From Halomonas sp. MCCC 1A13316 (GTDB taxonomy: Bacteria > Pseudomonadota > Gammaproteobacteria > Pseudomonadales > Halomonadaceae), in contig NZ_CP053382.1 of the NCBI RefSeq assembly GCF_014931605.1, positions 558,001 through 622,000 on the forward strand: a DNA stretch of 64,000 bases, given 5' to 3'. Numbering within the stretch: the first letter of the stretch is position 1; every line of letters starts with the position of its first letter. Shown piece by piece: positions 1 through 12,191 of this stretch. Position numbers and translations under genes: made by a program. The notes under the pieces are model-generated. The model was not told the DNA's origin. It saw only the letters and a list, made by a program, of their open reading frames with translations, and searched no databases.

Positions 1-4
1 CTGC

Positions 5-2350
5 ATGAATATCAAGACCCTCGGACTGGCGGCACTGCTGCTGGCCGGTTCCAGTACGGTGCTGGCCGAATCTTTTGAAGTTTCAGACATTCGCGTGGAA
101 GGGCTGCAGCGGATTTCCGCCGCCTCCGTTTTCAACGCCTTTCCCATCAGCGCGCAAGATCAGGTGGATGACCGCGAGCTTGCCGAGGCGGCCCGCAGTC
201 TGTTCGCCACCGGCCTGTTCGAAGACATTCAGCTCGCCCGCGATGGCGACGTGTTGGTGATTCAGGTCGTCGAACGGCCGACCATCTCGCGCCTCAACAT
301 CAGTGGCAACAAGCAACTCTCCGAAGAGGACTTGCGCAGCGGGCTGCGCGAAGGTGGGCTGGCGGAGGGCCAGGTGCTGCAGATCTCGACGCTCGAGGAC
401 ATCCAGCGTGAGCTCGAAGGCGTCTATCAGGCCCAGGGGCGCTACAGCGCCCGGATCGAGACCAGTGTGCAAGAGATCGACGAGGGACGGGTTCAGGTCG
501 ACATCGACATCAACGAAGGCGCGGTGGCCAAGATCCGCCAGATCAACATCGTCGGCAATCGCCAGTTCGACGATGAAGAGTTGCGGGAGGTGTTCGAGCT
601 TAATGACCAGCCCGGGCGCTTCTTCGGCTGGTTCTCCAAGGATGAGTACTCGCGCGAAGCGCTGGCCGGTGACCTGGAGCGGCTGCGCTCTTTCTATCTC
701 GATCGCGGCTACGTCAACTTCAACATCACCTCCACCCAGGTATCGATCAGCCCGGACAAATCGCAGATCTTCGTTACCGTCAACATCGATGAAGGCGGTC
801 AGTACCGCCTGGGTGACATCGGTTTCGTCGGCGACCTGCAGCAGGTCAGCGAGCGCGAGGCGCGCAACTTGCTGCAGGTCGAGAGTGGCGATATCTTCTC
901 GCGCAGCGACGTTACGGCATCCACCGAGGCGCTGCGCTCACGGCTGGGTGCCGAGGGCTTCGCCTTCGCCCGGGTCGAGGGTGTGCCGCAGCCGCGTGCC
1001 GATGGCGAGACCGTCGATCTGACCTTCAGCGTCGACCCGGGGCGCCGTGCCTACGTGCGCCGCATCAACTTCATCGGCAACACCACCACCCAGGATGAAG
1101 TGCTGCGCCGCGAGATGATCCAGATGGAGGGGGCGCCGGCCTCCACCGAATCGATCAGCCAGTCGCGCCGTCGTCTGGAGCGCCTGGGCTTCTTCCGCCA
1201 GGTCGAGGTGGAGACCCAGCCGGTGGCCGGCGAACCCGACAAGCTCGACGTCACCTATACCGTCGAAGAGCAGCCCTCCGGCTCGGTCTCGGCGAGCATC
1301 GGTTTCTCCCAAAGCGCCGGGGTGATCTACGGCGCGGCCCTGGCCCAGAACAACTTCCTGGGCACCGGCAACCGCGTCAATATCGGCGCCCAGCGCAGCG
1401 ATACCTTCACCAGTGTGAACTTCGGTTTCACCGACCCCTACTGGACGCTGGACGGTATCTCGCGCGGCTATAATCTCTTCTATCGCGAGACCGACTACGA
1501 AGATTCGGATATCTCGACCTACTCCACCGACGCCTACGGCGCGGGGATCAATTTCGGCTATCCGGTCAGCGAGCTGTCGCGTCTCAATTTCGGCACCAGC
1601 CTCGAAGACCTCTCGATCAAGACCTACCGCGATACCGCCTCGGAGATCGTGCGCTACGTCGACGAGCAGGGCGAAAGCGCGCAGAGTCTCAAGCTCACCG
1701 CGAGCTGGACCCGCAACAACCTAAACCGCGGCATCATGCCCACCTCCGGCGACTACCAGCGCCTGTCGCTGGAGACCGCCGCTCCCGGCAGCGATGCCGA
1801 TTATTACAAGTTGCGCGCACGTGCCCAGCAGCTCTTCGCCCTCAATGAGGAGGAGACCTGGGCACTGAAGTTCGGCACCACCCTGGGTTACGCCGACAGC
1901 ATCGGCAGCGACCCCTATCCGTTCTACGAGAACTTCTTCGCCGGCGGTCTTGGCTCGGTGCGGGGCTTTACGGCCAATACGCTTGGGCAACCTACGACGC
2001 CGCGCGAGTCCGGGCGCGACCGTACCCTGGGTGGCAACATACTGGTCGAAGGCAGTGCCGAGCTGCTCTTCCCGCTGCCGTTCGTCGAGGATCAGCGCTC
2101 GCTGCAGACGGGTTTCTTCGTCGATGCCGGCAACACCTTCCTGACCAGCTGCTACCCGGTGGTGGAAGGCGATGGCCCCTCGGACTGTTCGTCGGGCGTC
2201 GACCTGGGCGAGCTACGCTACAGCATCGGCGTGGGTCTCTCCTGGTTGACTCCGGTCGGGCCGCTGACCTTCAGCATCGCCGAGCCGCTCAATGACGAGA
2301 GTAGCGACGACACCCAGTTCTTCCAATTCTCGCTGGGCCAGACGTTCTGA
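5..2350 (+). CDS. bamA: BamA, outer membrane protein assembly factor
   Basis: BamA is the Omp85 core of the BAM complex that folds and inserts beta-barrel proteins into the outer membrane. The 781-residue product starts with a signal peptide ending near ALAES. Five POTRA domains follow, starting near residues 23, 92, 174, 266 and 350, several showing the recurring pattern of a hydrophobic strand followed by GN. The C-terminal half is a 16-strand-type barrel carrying the family VRGF loop motif (GSVRGF, about residue 650) and ending in a terminal Phe. Length is typical. The upstream neighbour, expected to be rseP, is cut off by the window edge. It is followed 25 bp later by skp, whose product chaperones BAM clients. 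Confidence 0.98.
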   Translation: MNIKTLGLAALLLAGSSTVLAESFEVSDIRVEGLQRISAASVFNAFPISAQDQVDDRELAEAARSLFATGLFEDIQLARDGDVLVIQVVERPTISRLNISGNKQLSEEDLRSGLREGGLAEGQVLQISTLEDIQRELEGVYQAQGRYSARIETSVQEIDEGRVQVDIDINEGAVAKIRQINIVGNRQFDDEELREVFELNDQPGRFFGWFSKDEYSREALAGDLERLRSFYLDRGYVNFNITSTQVSISPDKSQIFVTVNIDEGGQYRLGDIGFVGDLQQVSEREARNLLQVESGDIFSRSDVTASTEALRSRLGAEGFAFARVEGVPQPRADGETVDLTFSVDPGRRAYVRRINFIGNTTTQDEVLRREMIQMEGAPASTESISQSRRRLERLGFFRQVEVETQPVAGEPDKLDVTYTVEEQPSGSVSASIGFSQSAGVIYGAALAQNNFLGTGNRVNIGAQRSDTFTSVNFGFTDPYWTLDGISRGYNLFYRETDYEDSDISTYSTDAYGAGINFGYPVSELSRLNFGTSLEDLSIKTYRDTASEIVRYVDEQGESAQSLKLTASWTRNNLNRGIMPTSGDYQRLSLETAAPGSDADYYKLRARAQQLFALNEEETWALKFGTTLGYADSIGSDPYPFYENFFAGGLGSVRGFTANTLGQPTTPRESGRDRTLGGNILVEGSAELLFPLPFVEDQRSLQTGFFVDAGNTFLTSCYPVVEGDGPSDCSSGVDLGELRYSIGVGLSWLTPVGPLTFSIAEPLNDESSDDTQFFQFSLGQTF

Positions 2351-2375
2351 GCCGGCCTGCCAAGAGGTACTTAGC

Positions 2376-2882
2376 ATGCGCAAGTTAATCGCCATTCTCT
2401 GCCTGGGCCTGTTTGCCGTCCTGACGACACCGGCCTACTCGGCCGAAGTCGCGATGCTGGATTGGCGCCAGGCGCTGCTCACGTCCGATGCCGCCCAGCG
2501 CTCCATGCAGGATCTCGAGAGTCGCTTGGCCGGCCAGCAGCAGGAGGCGCAATCGCTGGGACAGGAGCTGGCCCAGCTGCAGCAGAGGCTACAGCAGGAG
2601 GGCGACAGCCTTCCCGATGCCGAGCGCCAGTCGTTGTTTCAGGAGTTCCAGCAGAAGGGAAGTCGCTTCGAGCAACTGCGTCAGCAGATCATGCAAGAGC
2701 AGATGAGCGCCGAGCAGGAGTTCCTGCAGCAGGCCGAGCCTAAGCTCGACCAGGCCGTGGAGCAGGTCATTTCGCGTCACGGCGTCCAGGTACTGGTGGA
2801 GCCACAGGGTGTGCTGCATACCGATCAAGAGCTACCCGACCTGACGAATGAAGTGATCGAAATCCTCAATACTCTCAACTGA
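2376..2882 (+). CDS. skp: OmpH/Skp family periplasmic chaperone
   Basis: This is a 168-residue periplasmic chaperone that holds unfolded outer-membrane proteins on their way to BamA. The chosen ATG begins a clean signal peptide (MRKLIAILCLGLF...AYSA, cleavage near residue 23). A longer reading from 2292 would overlap bamA and bury the signal peptide. The mature part is a Gln/Glu-rich coiled coil (about residues 40-115), as expected for the tentacles of the Skp trimer, followed by the conserved C-terminal strand region. It lies between bamA and lpxD, the usual order. Confidence 0.95.
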   Translation: MRKLIAILCLGLFAVLTTPAYSAEVAMLDWRQALLTSDAAQRSMQDLESRLAGQQQEAQSLGQELAQLQQRLQQEGDSLPDAERQSLFQEFQQKGSRFEQLRQQIMQEQMSAEQEFLQQAEPKLDQAVEQVISRHGVQVLVEPQGVLHTDQELPDLTNEVIEILNTLN

Positions 2883-2926
2883 GCCATTGCGGCAGCACCT
2901 GTCGCACGCAGTCGATACGGGTTTCC

Positions 2927-3967
2927 ATGACGCACCCTGCTATTCACGAATTCACGTTGGCCGAACTGGCCGAGCGGCTCGGCGCCAACCTGGTAGGTAA
3001 TGGTAGCCAGCGAATCCGCGGCCTGGCCACACTCAAGGCGGCCGGTCCCGATCAGGTGGCTTTCGTGGCCAACCGCTCCTATCTCAAGGACCTCTCCGAT
3101 ACGCGGGCCGGGGCCGTGCTGCTTCAGCCCGAGCATTCCGCTGATTGTCCGGTTACGCGTCTGGAACTGCAGAACCCGTATCTCGGCTATGCCCAGCTGT
3201 CGCAGCTGTTCGATCCTATCCTGGCTACCCCGCAGGGTGGCATTCATCCTGCGGCCGTGGTGGCAGAGGACGTGGCGCTTGGTGAGCGGGTCGAGGTCGG
3301 CCCCAATGCCATCATCGAAGCCGGCGTCGAGCTGGGTGACGAGGTGGTGATCGGCGCTGGCTGTTTCATCGGCGCAGGAGTGCGCATCGGGGCGGGCTCG
3401 CGTCTGCATCCCAATGCAACTGTCTGCCACGGCGTGGTCGTCGGCGAGCGAGTCATCCTGCACAGTGGCTGTGTGATCGGCGGCGATGGCTTTGGCTTCG
3501 CCCATGATGGCAGCCGCTGGCACAAGATTGCCCAGCTTGGCGGCGTGATCCTGGGGGACGACGTCGAAGTGGGCAGTTGCTCCAGTATCGATCGCGGTGC
3601 CCTCGACGACACCGTGATCGGTAACGACGTGAAGATCGACAGCCAGGTGCAGATCGCGCACAACGTACGCATCGGCGATCACACGGCGCTGGCCGGCTGC
3701 GTCGGTATTGCCGGCTCCACCCGGGTGGGCCGCAATTGCATGCTGGGAGGCGGTGTGGGACTCGCCGGGCATCTGACCATCTGCGACGGTGTGCAGGTCA
3801 CCGGCATGAGCCTGGTGACCAACTCGATTCACGAGCCGGGCGTCTACTCCTCGGGTACCGGCGCCATGTCCAATGCCCAGTGGCGCAAGAACGCGGTGCG
3901 CTTCAAACAACTCGACGACTTTGCGCGGCGACTGGCGCGGCTGGAGAAGCGCGACCAGCGGGGTTGA
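2927..3967 (+). CDS. lpxD: UDP-3-O-(3-hydroxyacyl)glucosamine N-acyltransferase LpxD
   Basis: LpxD adds the second hydroxyacyl chain, from acyl-ACP, to UDP-3-O-acylglucosamine, the third step of lipid A synthesis. The 346-residue protein has the N-terminal uridine-binding domain (about 1-100) and then a left-handed beta-helix of hexapeptide repeats (about 105-300, many I/V-G-x-x-x). The conserved His region QIAHNVRIG contains the likely catalytic base. A C-terminal helix follows. It starts 44 bp after skp. Its stop codon is embedded in a promoter-like sequence described separately. Confidence 0.97.
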   Translation: MTHPAIHEFTLAELAERLGANLVGNGSQRIRGLATLKAAGPDQVAFVANRSYLKDLSDTRAGAVLLQPEHSADCPVTRLELQNPYLGYAQLSQLFDPILATPQGGIHPAAVVAEDVALGERVEVGPNAIIEAGVELGDEVVIGAGCFIGAGVRIGAGSRLHPNATVCHGVVVGERVILHSGCVIGGDGFGFAHDGSRWHKIAQLGGVILGDDVEVGSCSSIDRGALDDTVIGNDVKIDSQVQIAHNVRIGDHTALAGCVGIAGSTRVGRNCMLGGGVGLAGHLTICDGVQVTGMSLVTNSIHEPGVYSSGTGAMSNAQWRKNAVRFKQLDDFARRLARLEKRDQRG

Positions 3968-3991
3968 GACAGCGTCGGGCGGCGCTATAAT
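3964..3991 (+). promoter_or_regulatory. Sigma70-type promoter overlapping the lpxD stop codon
   Basis: TTGAGA (3964-3969), a 16-bp spacer and a perfect TATAAT (3986-3991) form a near-consensus promoter. Predicted transcription start is about 3997-3999, inside the first arm of the terminator hairpin at 3994-4012. It would drive fabZ-lpxA-lpxB-rnhB. Confidence 0.65.
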
Positions 3992-3993
3992 TC

Positions 3994-4018
3994 CGCCTGC
4001 CTGACGCAGGCGTTTTTT
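3994..4018 (+). terminator. Intrinsic terminator between lpxD and fabZ
   Basis: A 7-bp perfect GC-rich stem (3994-4000 with 4006-4012, loop CTGAC) is followed by six T. It would stop transcripts coming from bamA-skp-lpxD. RNAs started at the overlapping promoter would lack most of the 5' arm. Confidence 0.7.
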
Positions 4019-4085
4019 CGGGAAGCCGGGCGATGCGCGCCAACGCTCGCAACGGCTTCCCTACTTCATTTTAGAGGTCGCTACG

Positions 4086-4529
4086 ATGGTAATGGACATC
4101 AACGAGATTCGAGAGTATCTGCCGCACCGATACCCTTTTCTGCTGATCGATCGGGTATTGGAGCTGAGCCTTGGCGAATCCATCGTTGGCTACAAGAACG
4201 TCAGTATCAACGAGCCGTTCTTCAACGGTCATTTTCCACACCATCCCATCATGCCCGGAGTCCTGGTGCTCGAGGCGTTGGCTCAGGCCTGCGGAATCCT
4301 CGGCTTCAAGACCGTCAACAAGTTGCCGGCCGATGGCTATGTCTACTATCTCGTGGGTAGCGACAACGTGCGTTTCAAGCGGCCGGTAATGCCGGGGGAT
4401 CGCTTGAGACTGGAGGCGAAAGTCGTGCGTGAAAAGCGCGGCATCTGGAAATTCGCTTGTCGTGCTACGGTAGATGGCGAGCTGGCCTGCGAGGCCGAGG
4501 TCATCTGTGCGGAGAGGAAGGTTTCTTGA
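4086..4529 (+). CDS. fabZ: 3-hydroxyacyl-ACP dehydratase FabZ
   Basis: FabZ dehydrates 3-hydroxyacyl-ACP in fatty acid elongation and competes with LpxA/LpxD for hydroxyacyl-ACP. The 147-residue protein is a single hot-dog domain. The [13 protein letters not shown] opening and the [12 protein letters not shown] segment with the catalytic His are visible, and the catalytic Glu lies in LEALAQACG. The ATG sits downstream of TTTTAGAGGTCGCTACG, giving a GAGG ribosome site. Its stop codon overlaps the lpxA start. Confidence 0.97.
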   Translation: MVMDINEIREYLPHRYPFLLIDRVLELSLGESIVGYKNVSINEPFFNGHFPHHPIMPGVLVLEALAQACGILGFKTVNKLPADGYVYYLVGSDNVRFKRPVMPGDRLRLEAKVVREKRGIWKFACRATVDGELACEAEVICAERKVS

Positions 4530-5293
4530 TACATACCACTGCCATCGTCGACCCTGGGGCACGTCTGGCCGAGGATGTTGAAGTCGGACCCTTCAGCGTG
4601 ATCGGGCCCGATGTCGAGATCGGCCCCGGCAGTCGTATCGGCCCGCATGTGGTCATTAAAGGGCCGACCGTACTAGGCGCACGTACCCGCATATTCCAGT
4701 TCGCCTCGGTGGGAGAGGATTGCCAGGACAAGAAGTACGCCGGCGAGCCGACGCGTCTGGTAATGGGCGACGATAACGTCATTCGCGAGTGCGTGACGCT
4801 GCATCGCGGTACCGCCCAGGATCGCGGCGAAACCACCATCGGTTCGCGCAACCTGTTCATGGCCTATGTGCACGTCGGTCACGACTGTGTCATTGGCGAC
4901 GACTGTGTACTGGCCAACCAGGCGACCCTGGCCGGGCACGTGACCCTGGGCAACTTTGGCATCCTTGGCGGGCTGTCGGCCATCCATCAGTTCTGTCACT
5001 TCGGCGATCACGCCATGGCCGGCGGTGGTTCGATCATCACCAAGGACACCCCGGCCTTCGTCATGATCAATGGCAATCCGGCCAGGGTTCACGGGCTCAA
5101 CCAGGTCGGTCTCAAGCGGCGTGGGTTCTCGACCGAGGCAATCAAGGCTCTCAACGAGTGCTACAAGCTGATCTATCGTCAGGGCCTGACCGTACCCCAG
5201 GCGCTGGAGGAGATTCGCCGCCGTTACTCGTTGGTCGAAACCGAAGCCTTCGCCGCGTCCATCGAAGTCTCGACTCGCGGCATCATACGCTGA
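4526..5293 (+). CDS. lpxA: UDP-N-acetylglucosamine O-acyltransferase LpxA
   Basis: LpxA catalyses the first step of lipid A synthesis, transfer of a 3-hydroxyacyl chain from ACP to UDP-GlcNAc. I place the start at TTG 4526, giving 255 residues beginning (M)[11 protein letters not shown], the normal LpxA N-terminus. It has a GGAGAGGAAGG ribosome site at 4511-4521 and overlaps the fabZ stop by 4 bases. An upstream in-frame ATG (4457) would add 23 residues inside fabZ that do not look like LpxA. The body is a hexapeptide-repeat beta-helix with the catalytic His in [10 protein letters not shown] and a C-terminal helical domain. Confidence 0.96.
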   Translation: MIHTTAIVDPGARLAEDVEVGPFSVIGPDVEIGPGSRIGPHVVIKGPTVLGARTRIFQFASVGEDCQDKKYAGEPTRLVMGDDNVIRECVTLHRGTAQDRGETTIGSRNLFMAYVHVGHDCVIGDDCVLANQATLAGHVTLGNFGILGGLSAIHQFCHFGDHAMAGGGSIITKDTPAFVMINGNPARVHGLNQVGLKRRGFSTEAIKALNECYKLIYRQGLTVPQALEEIRRRYSLVETEAFAASIEVSTRGIIR

Positions 5294-5316
5294 CGCAGCC
5301 TCGCAACGGGTCTGAT

Positions 5317-6558
5317 ATGAGCAAGCTTGCGCGTGTCTATATCGTCGCCGGCGAGATGTCCGGCGACCTGCTCGGGGCGAGCCTGATGCGTGCCCTGAAG
5401 GCGCGCCATCCGCAGGTGCAGTTCCGCGGCATTGGCGGTCCCGGAATGATCGCCGAGGGTATCGACAGCCGCTTCCCGCTGGAGACGCTCTCGGTCATGG
5501 GCCTGGTCGAGGTGCTCAAGCACCTCCCCGAGCTGATTCGGGTGCGCCGTGCCCTGCGTGCCGACGCCTTGGCCTGGCGGCCTGACGTGATGATCGGCAT
5601 CGATGCCCCCGACTTCAATCTCGGTCTCGAGCGCCAGCTACGCGAGGCGGGCCTCACCACCGTTCATTACGTCAGCCCCACGGTATGGGCGTGGCGCCAG
5701 GGCCGGGTGAAGGGCATCGCTCGTTCGGTCGATGCCATGCTCGCACTCCTGCCTTTCGAGGCAGCCTTCTATGAGCAGCATCGTCTGCCGGTGGCCTTCG
5801 TCGGGCATCCGCTGGCGGACGAGCTGCCGCTGGTCAGCGACCGCGCCGGTGCGCGTGCCGAACTCGGGCTGGCGGAGGCTGATCCGGTGCTGGCCGTGCT
5901 GCCGGGCTCGCGGGCCAACGAGATTCGCTTTCTCGGCGCGACCTTCCTCGATGCCGCGGAGCGGCTGTGTCGCGAGCGGCCCGCGCTGCAAGTGGTGGTC
6001 CCTGCGGCAACCCCGCTGCGCCGCGAGGAGCTCGAGCGCCTTCTGGCAAGCCGGCCGATGCTCGACGGGCGGGTCACGCTGCTTGACGGCCGGGCACGCC
6101 AGGCAATGGTCGCCAGCGACGCCGTACTGCTCGCTTCGGGGACGGCGGCGCTCGAGGCGATGTTGTGCCACCGTGCGATGCTGGTCGCCTATCGGATGGC
6201 GCCGATGACCCATTGGTTGGCGCAGCGTCTGGTCAAGACCGAATGGATCTCGCTGCCCAACCTGATTGCCCGTGAGGGCCTGGTGCCGGAACTGATACAG
6301 GATGCCGCTACGCCCGAGGCGATCGTCTCGGCCATCGGACCGATGCTCGACGATGTTCATGTGAGGGAGGCTCTCGAGGAGCGCTTCGCCGTGATGCATG
6401 CCGGGCTGCAGCGCAATGCCAGCGCTCGGGCGGCCGAGGCCATAGAGGCCTTGGTGGAAGGGCGGCCACTGCCCGCCTCGCTGTCCAGCGAGGAGAGTGT
6501 TGCGGCGGTAGAACTGGGTCCAGACGAGCGAATGCAGGCAGGGAGAGAAGAGACATGA
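5317..6558 (+). CDS. lpxB: Lipid-A-disaccharide synthase LpxB
   Basis: LpxB joins UDP-2,3-diacylglucosamine and lipid X to form the beta-1,6 disaccharide of lipid A, at the inner face of the cytoplasmic membrane. The 413-residue product starts [20 protein letters not shown], the family N-terminal signature. [20 protein letters not shown] and the C-terminal donor-site [13 protein letters not shown] are also diagnostic of the GT19 family. The ATG is 23 bp after lpxA. Its end overlaps rnhB by 4 bases (ATGA). Confidence 0.97.
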   Translation: MSKLARVYIVAGEMSGDLLGASLMRALKARHPQVQFRGIGGPGMIAEGIDSRFPLETLSVMGLVEVLKHLPELIRVRRALRADALAWRPDVMIGIDAPDFNLGLERQLREAGLTTVHYVSPTVWAWRQGRVKGIARSVDAMLALLPFEAAFYEQHRLPVAFVGHPLADELPLVSDRAGARAELGLAEADPVLAVLPGSRANEIRFLGATFLDAAERLCRERPALQVVVPAATPLRREELERLLASRPMLDGRVTLLDGRARQAMVASDAVLLASGTAALEAMLCHRAMLVAYRMAPMTHWLAQRLVKTEWISLPNLIAREGLVPELIQDAATPEAIVSAIGPMLDDVHVREALEERFAVMHAGLQRNASARAAEAIEALVEGRPLPASLSSEESVAAVELGPDERMQAGREET

Positions 6559-7166
6559 GCGACTGTCCGTTCCCCCCCTTGGTGGTCGATTACCAAGGCC
6601 ATCTGCTGGCCGGTGTCGATGAGGTCGGTCGCGGGCCGTTGATCGGGGCGGTAGTGGCCGCCGCGGCAATTCTCGACCCCATGCGACCGATCGCCGGCCT
6701 GGCCGACTCCAAGAAGCTCACGCCGCAGCGCCGCGCCGAACTCGATGCTGAGATCCGCGGCAAGGCGCTGGCCTTCGCCGTGGCCGAGGCAAGCCACGCC
6801 GAGGTCGATGAGCTCAATATCTACCACGCCACGCACTTGGCCATGCGTCGGGCGATCGATGCCTTGCCGCTGGTGCCGGAGTATCTGCTGGTGGACGGTA
6901 ATCGCCTGCCCGGGCATCATGTTCCCGGTCAGGCGATCGTCAAGGGCGACGCCCGCCACCCGGCCATCGCCGCCGCCTCGATACTGGCCAAGGTGGCCCG
7001 CGATGCGCAGATGGTGGCGCTCGACGGTCTTTTTCCCGAGTACGGTTTCGCTCGTCACAAGGGCTACGCCACGCCCGAGCATCTGGATGCTCTGGAACGT
7101 CTCGGGCCGCTGCCCGAGCATCGCCGCTCCTTTGCCCCGCTGAAAGGGCAACTGGAGCTGCTCTAG
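6555..7166 (+). CDS. rnhB: Ribonuclease HII
   Basis: RNase HII removes ribonucleotides and RNA primers from DNA-RNA hybrids. The 203-residue protein carries the Asp-Glu pair in [17 protein letters not shown] and the third acidic residue in [11 protein letters not shown]. The C-terminal helix-forming region is intact. The ATG overlaps the lpxB stop, so translation is probably coupled. The order lpxB-rnhB-dnaE is the common gammaproteobacterial arrangement. Confidence 0.96.
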   Translation: MSDCPFPPLVVDYQGHLLAGVDEVGRGPLIGAVVAAAAILDPMRPIAGLADSKKLTPQRRAELDAEIRGKALAFAVAEASHAEVDELNIYHATHLAMRRAIDALPLVPEYLLVDGNRLPGHHVPGQAIVKGDARHPAIAAASILAKVARDAQMVALDGLFPEYGFARHKGYATPEHLDALERLGPLPEHRRSFAPLKGQLELL

Positions 7167-7292
7167 ACCATTAGCCGCTTCCAGTAGCGAGGGCGCAGGA
7201 TCAGCCCGAGCGGAGCAGGGCTCTGAGCCATACCGCAGGATCAGTAGCCTGTTTTACGTGTCGACCATTTACCGCCAAGTACCGAGCCCATC

Positions 7293-10796
<3,504 letters not shown>

Positions 10797-10870
10797 ATGC
10801 AGCAAGTTAATCCAGACTTTAGCGAGGTGCACCGAACAAGGCATCGGGGCTGACCCGGCAACAGGACTGC

Positions 10871-10933
10871 GAGGAGGCGCTGTGAACCCATCCTTGGGCG
10901 CTACTTTTGCCATCCATGGCAAAAGACCTCCTC
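10871..10933. repeat. Palindromic intergenic repeat, REP-like
   Basis: Outer arms GAGGAGG (10871-10877) and CCTCCTC (10927-10933) enclose an internal perfect 9-bp hairpin at 10904-10925 (CTTTTGCCA, loop TCCA, TGGCAAAAG). A second imperfect dyad lies around 10886-10898. There is no T-tract. The architecture looks like a dispersed palindromic element rather than a plain terminator. It lies in the 301-bp dnaE-accA gap, and I see no gene in the rest of that gap. Confidence 0.6.
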
Positions 10934-11097
10934 TTCGGCCTGTCCCCGGCGCCCCTCGGCGCTGGCATGACACCTCATGCCTGCCTTGCGCCGCGCGTTG
11001 AGGGTGCGATAATGCCCGACACTCGATTTTATGGCTTCCGGGGCGAACAGCGTTCATCATGCCTCGGCGACAGCAAAGACAAGGCGGCCCAGCCACT

Positions 11098-12051
11098 ATG
11101 AATCCCAATTACCTCGATTTCGAACAGCCCATCGCCGAACTCCAGGCCAAGATCGAAGAACTGCGCCTGGTCGGCAACGACAGCAAGCTCAACCTCAGCG
11201 ACGAGATCGGTCGCCTGGAGGAGAAGAGCCGCAAGCTCACCGAGTCGATCTTCAAGGACCTGAGCCCCTGGCAGGTGTCGCAGCTCTCACGCCACCCCCA
11301 GCGCCCCTACACGCTCGACTACCTCGAGCACGTCTTCACCGACTTCGACGAGCTGCACGGCGACCGCCGCTTCGCCGACGACCCGGCCATCGTCGGCGGC
11401 ATCGCCCGCCTCGACGACCGCCCGGTGATGATCATCGGCCACCAGAAGGGTCGCGACGTAAAGGAGAAGGTGCGGCGCAACTTCGGCATGCCGCGTCCCG
11501 AGGGCTATCGCAAGGCGTGCCGTCTGATGGAGATGGCCGAGCGCTTCAAGATGCCGGTACTCACCTTCATCGACACGCCGGGCGCCTATCCCGGCATCGA
11601 CGCCGAGGAGCGCGGTCAGTCCGAGGCCATCGCCTACAACCTGGCGGTAATGTCGCGGCTCAAGACCCCGATCATCTCCACCGTAGTGGGTGAGGGCGGC
11701 TCCGGCGGGGCGCTGGCCATCGGCGTATGCGACGAGCTGGCCATGCTGCAGTACTCCACCTATTCGGTGATCTCGCCAGAGGGCTGTGCGTCGATCCTGT
11801 GGAAGAGTGCCGAGAAGGCCGCCGATGCCGCCCAGGCCATGGGCATCACCGCCGAGCGCCTGCAGGAACTGGGCTTCGTCGACACCCTGATCGAGGAGCC
11901 GCTGGGCGGCGCCCATCGTCATCCGCAGACCACCGCCGAGCGGGTCAAGGAGGCCTTGCTGGCGAGCCTCGAGCGGCTCGAGGCGATGGATACCGAGGCG
12001 CTCCTGGAACGCCGCTATGAGCGCCTGATGAGCTATGGAGCCCCGACTTAA
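11098..12051 (+). CDS. accA: Acetyl-CoA carboxylase carboxyltransferase subunit alpha
   Basis: AccA and AccD form the carboxyltransferase that makes malonyl-CoA for fatty acid synthesis. The 317-residue product begins [15 protein letters not shown], the usual N-terminus. The reading from 11059 adds 13 residues unlike the family. Visible family segments include [22 protein letters not shown], the oxyanion-type glycines in [14 protein letters not shown] and the late [11 protein letters not shown]. Length matches the family (about 315-320). It lies between dnaE and tilS, as in Pseudomonas. Confidence 0.97.
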   Translation: MNPNYLDFEQPIAELQAKIEELRLVGNDSKLNLSDEIGRLEEKSRKLTESIFKDLSPWQVSQLSRHPQRPYTLDYLEHVFTDFDELHGDRRFADDPAIVGGIARLDDRPVMIIGHQKGRDVKEKVRRNFGMPRPEGYRKACRLMEMAERFKMPVLTFIDTPGAYPGIDAEERGQSEAIAYNLAVMSRLKTPIISTVVGEGGSGGALAIGVCDELAMLQYSTYSVISPEGCASILWKSAEKAADAAQAMGITAERLQELGFVDTLIEEPLGGAHRHPQTTAERVKEALLASLERLEAMDTEALLERRYERLMSYGAPT

Positions 12052-12068
12052 TGGGCCTTTCTGCGCTC

Positions 12069-12152
12069 GGCCATACTGCGTTAAAAATCGGCTTAAAATG
12101 CTCATTTACTAAAGTAAACTCCGCTTTTGCGCCGATTTTTGCCTGGTCTGGC
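12069..12152. repeat. Nested palindromic intergenic repeat between accA and tilS
   Basis: Three nested dyads share one centre: GGCCA (12069-12073) with TGGCC (12148-12152), a perfect 10-bp AAAAATCGGC (12083-12092) with GCCGATTTTT (12131-12140), and TTTACT (12105-12110) with AGTAAA (12113-12118) separated by AA. This region is much more AT-rich than its surroundings. It may be a dispersed repeat also acting as a terminator for accA. Confidence 0.6.
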
Positions 12153-12191
12153 CTTCGCTCGAAGCGGCCCCGCTAGGCCGGAGGTTTCTCA

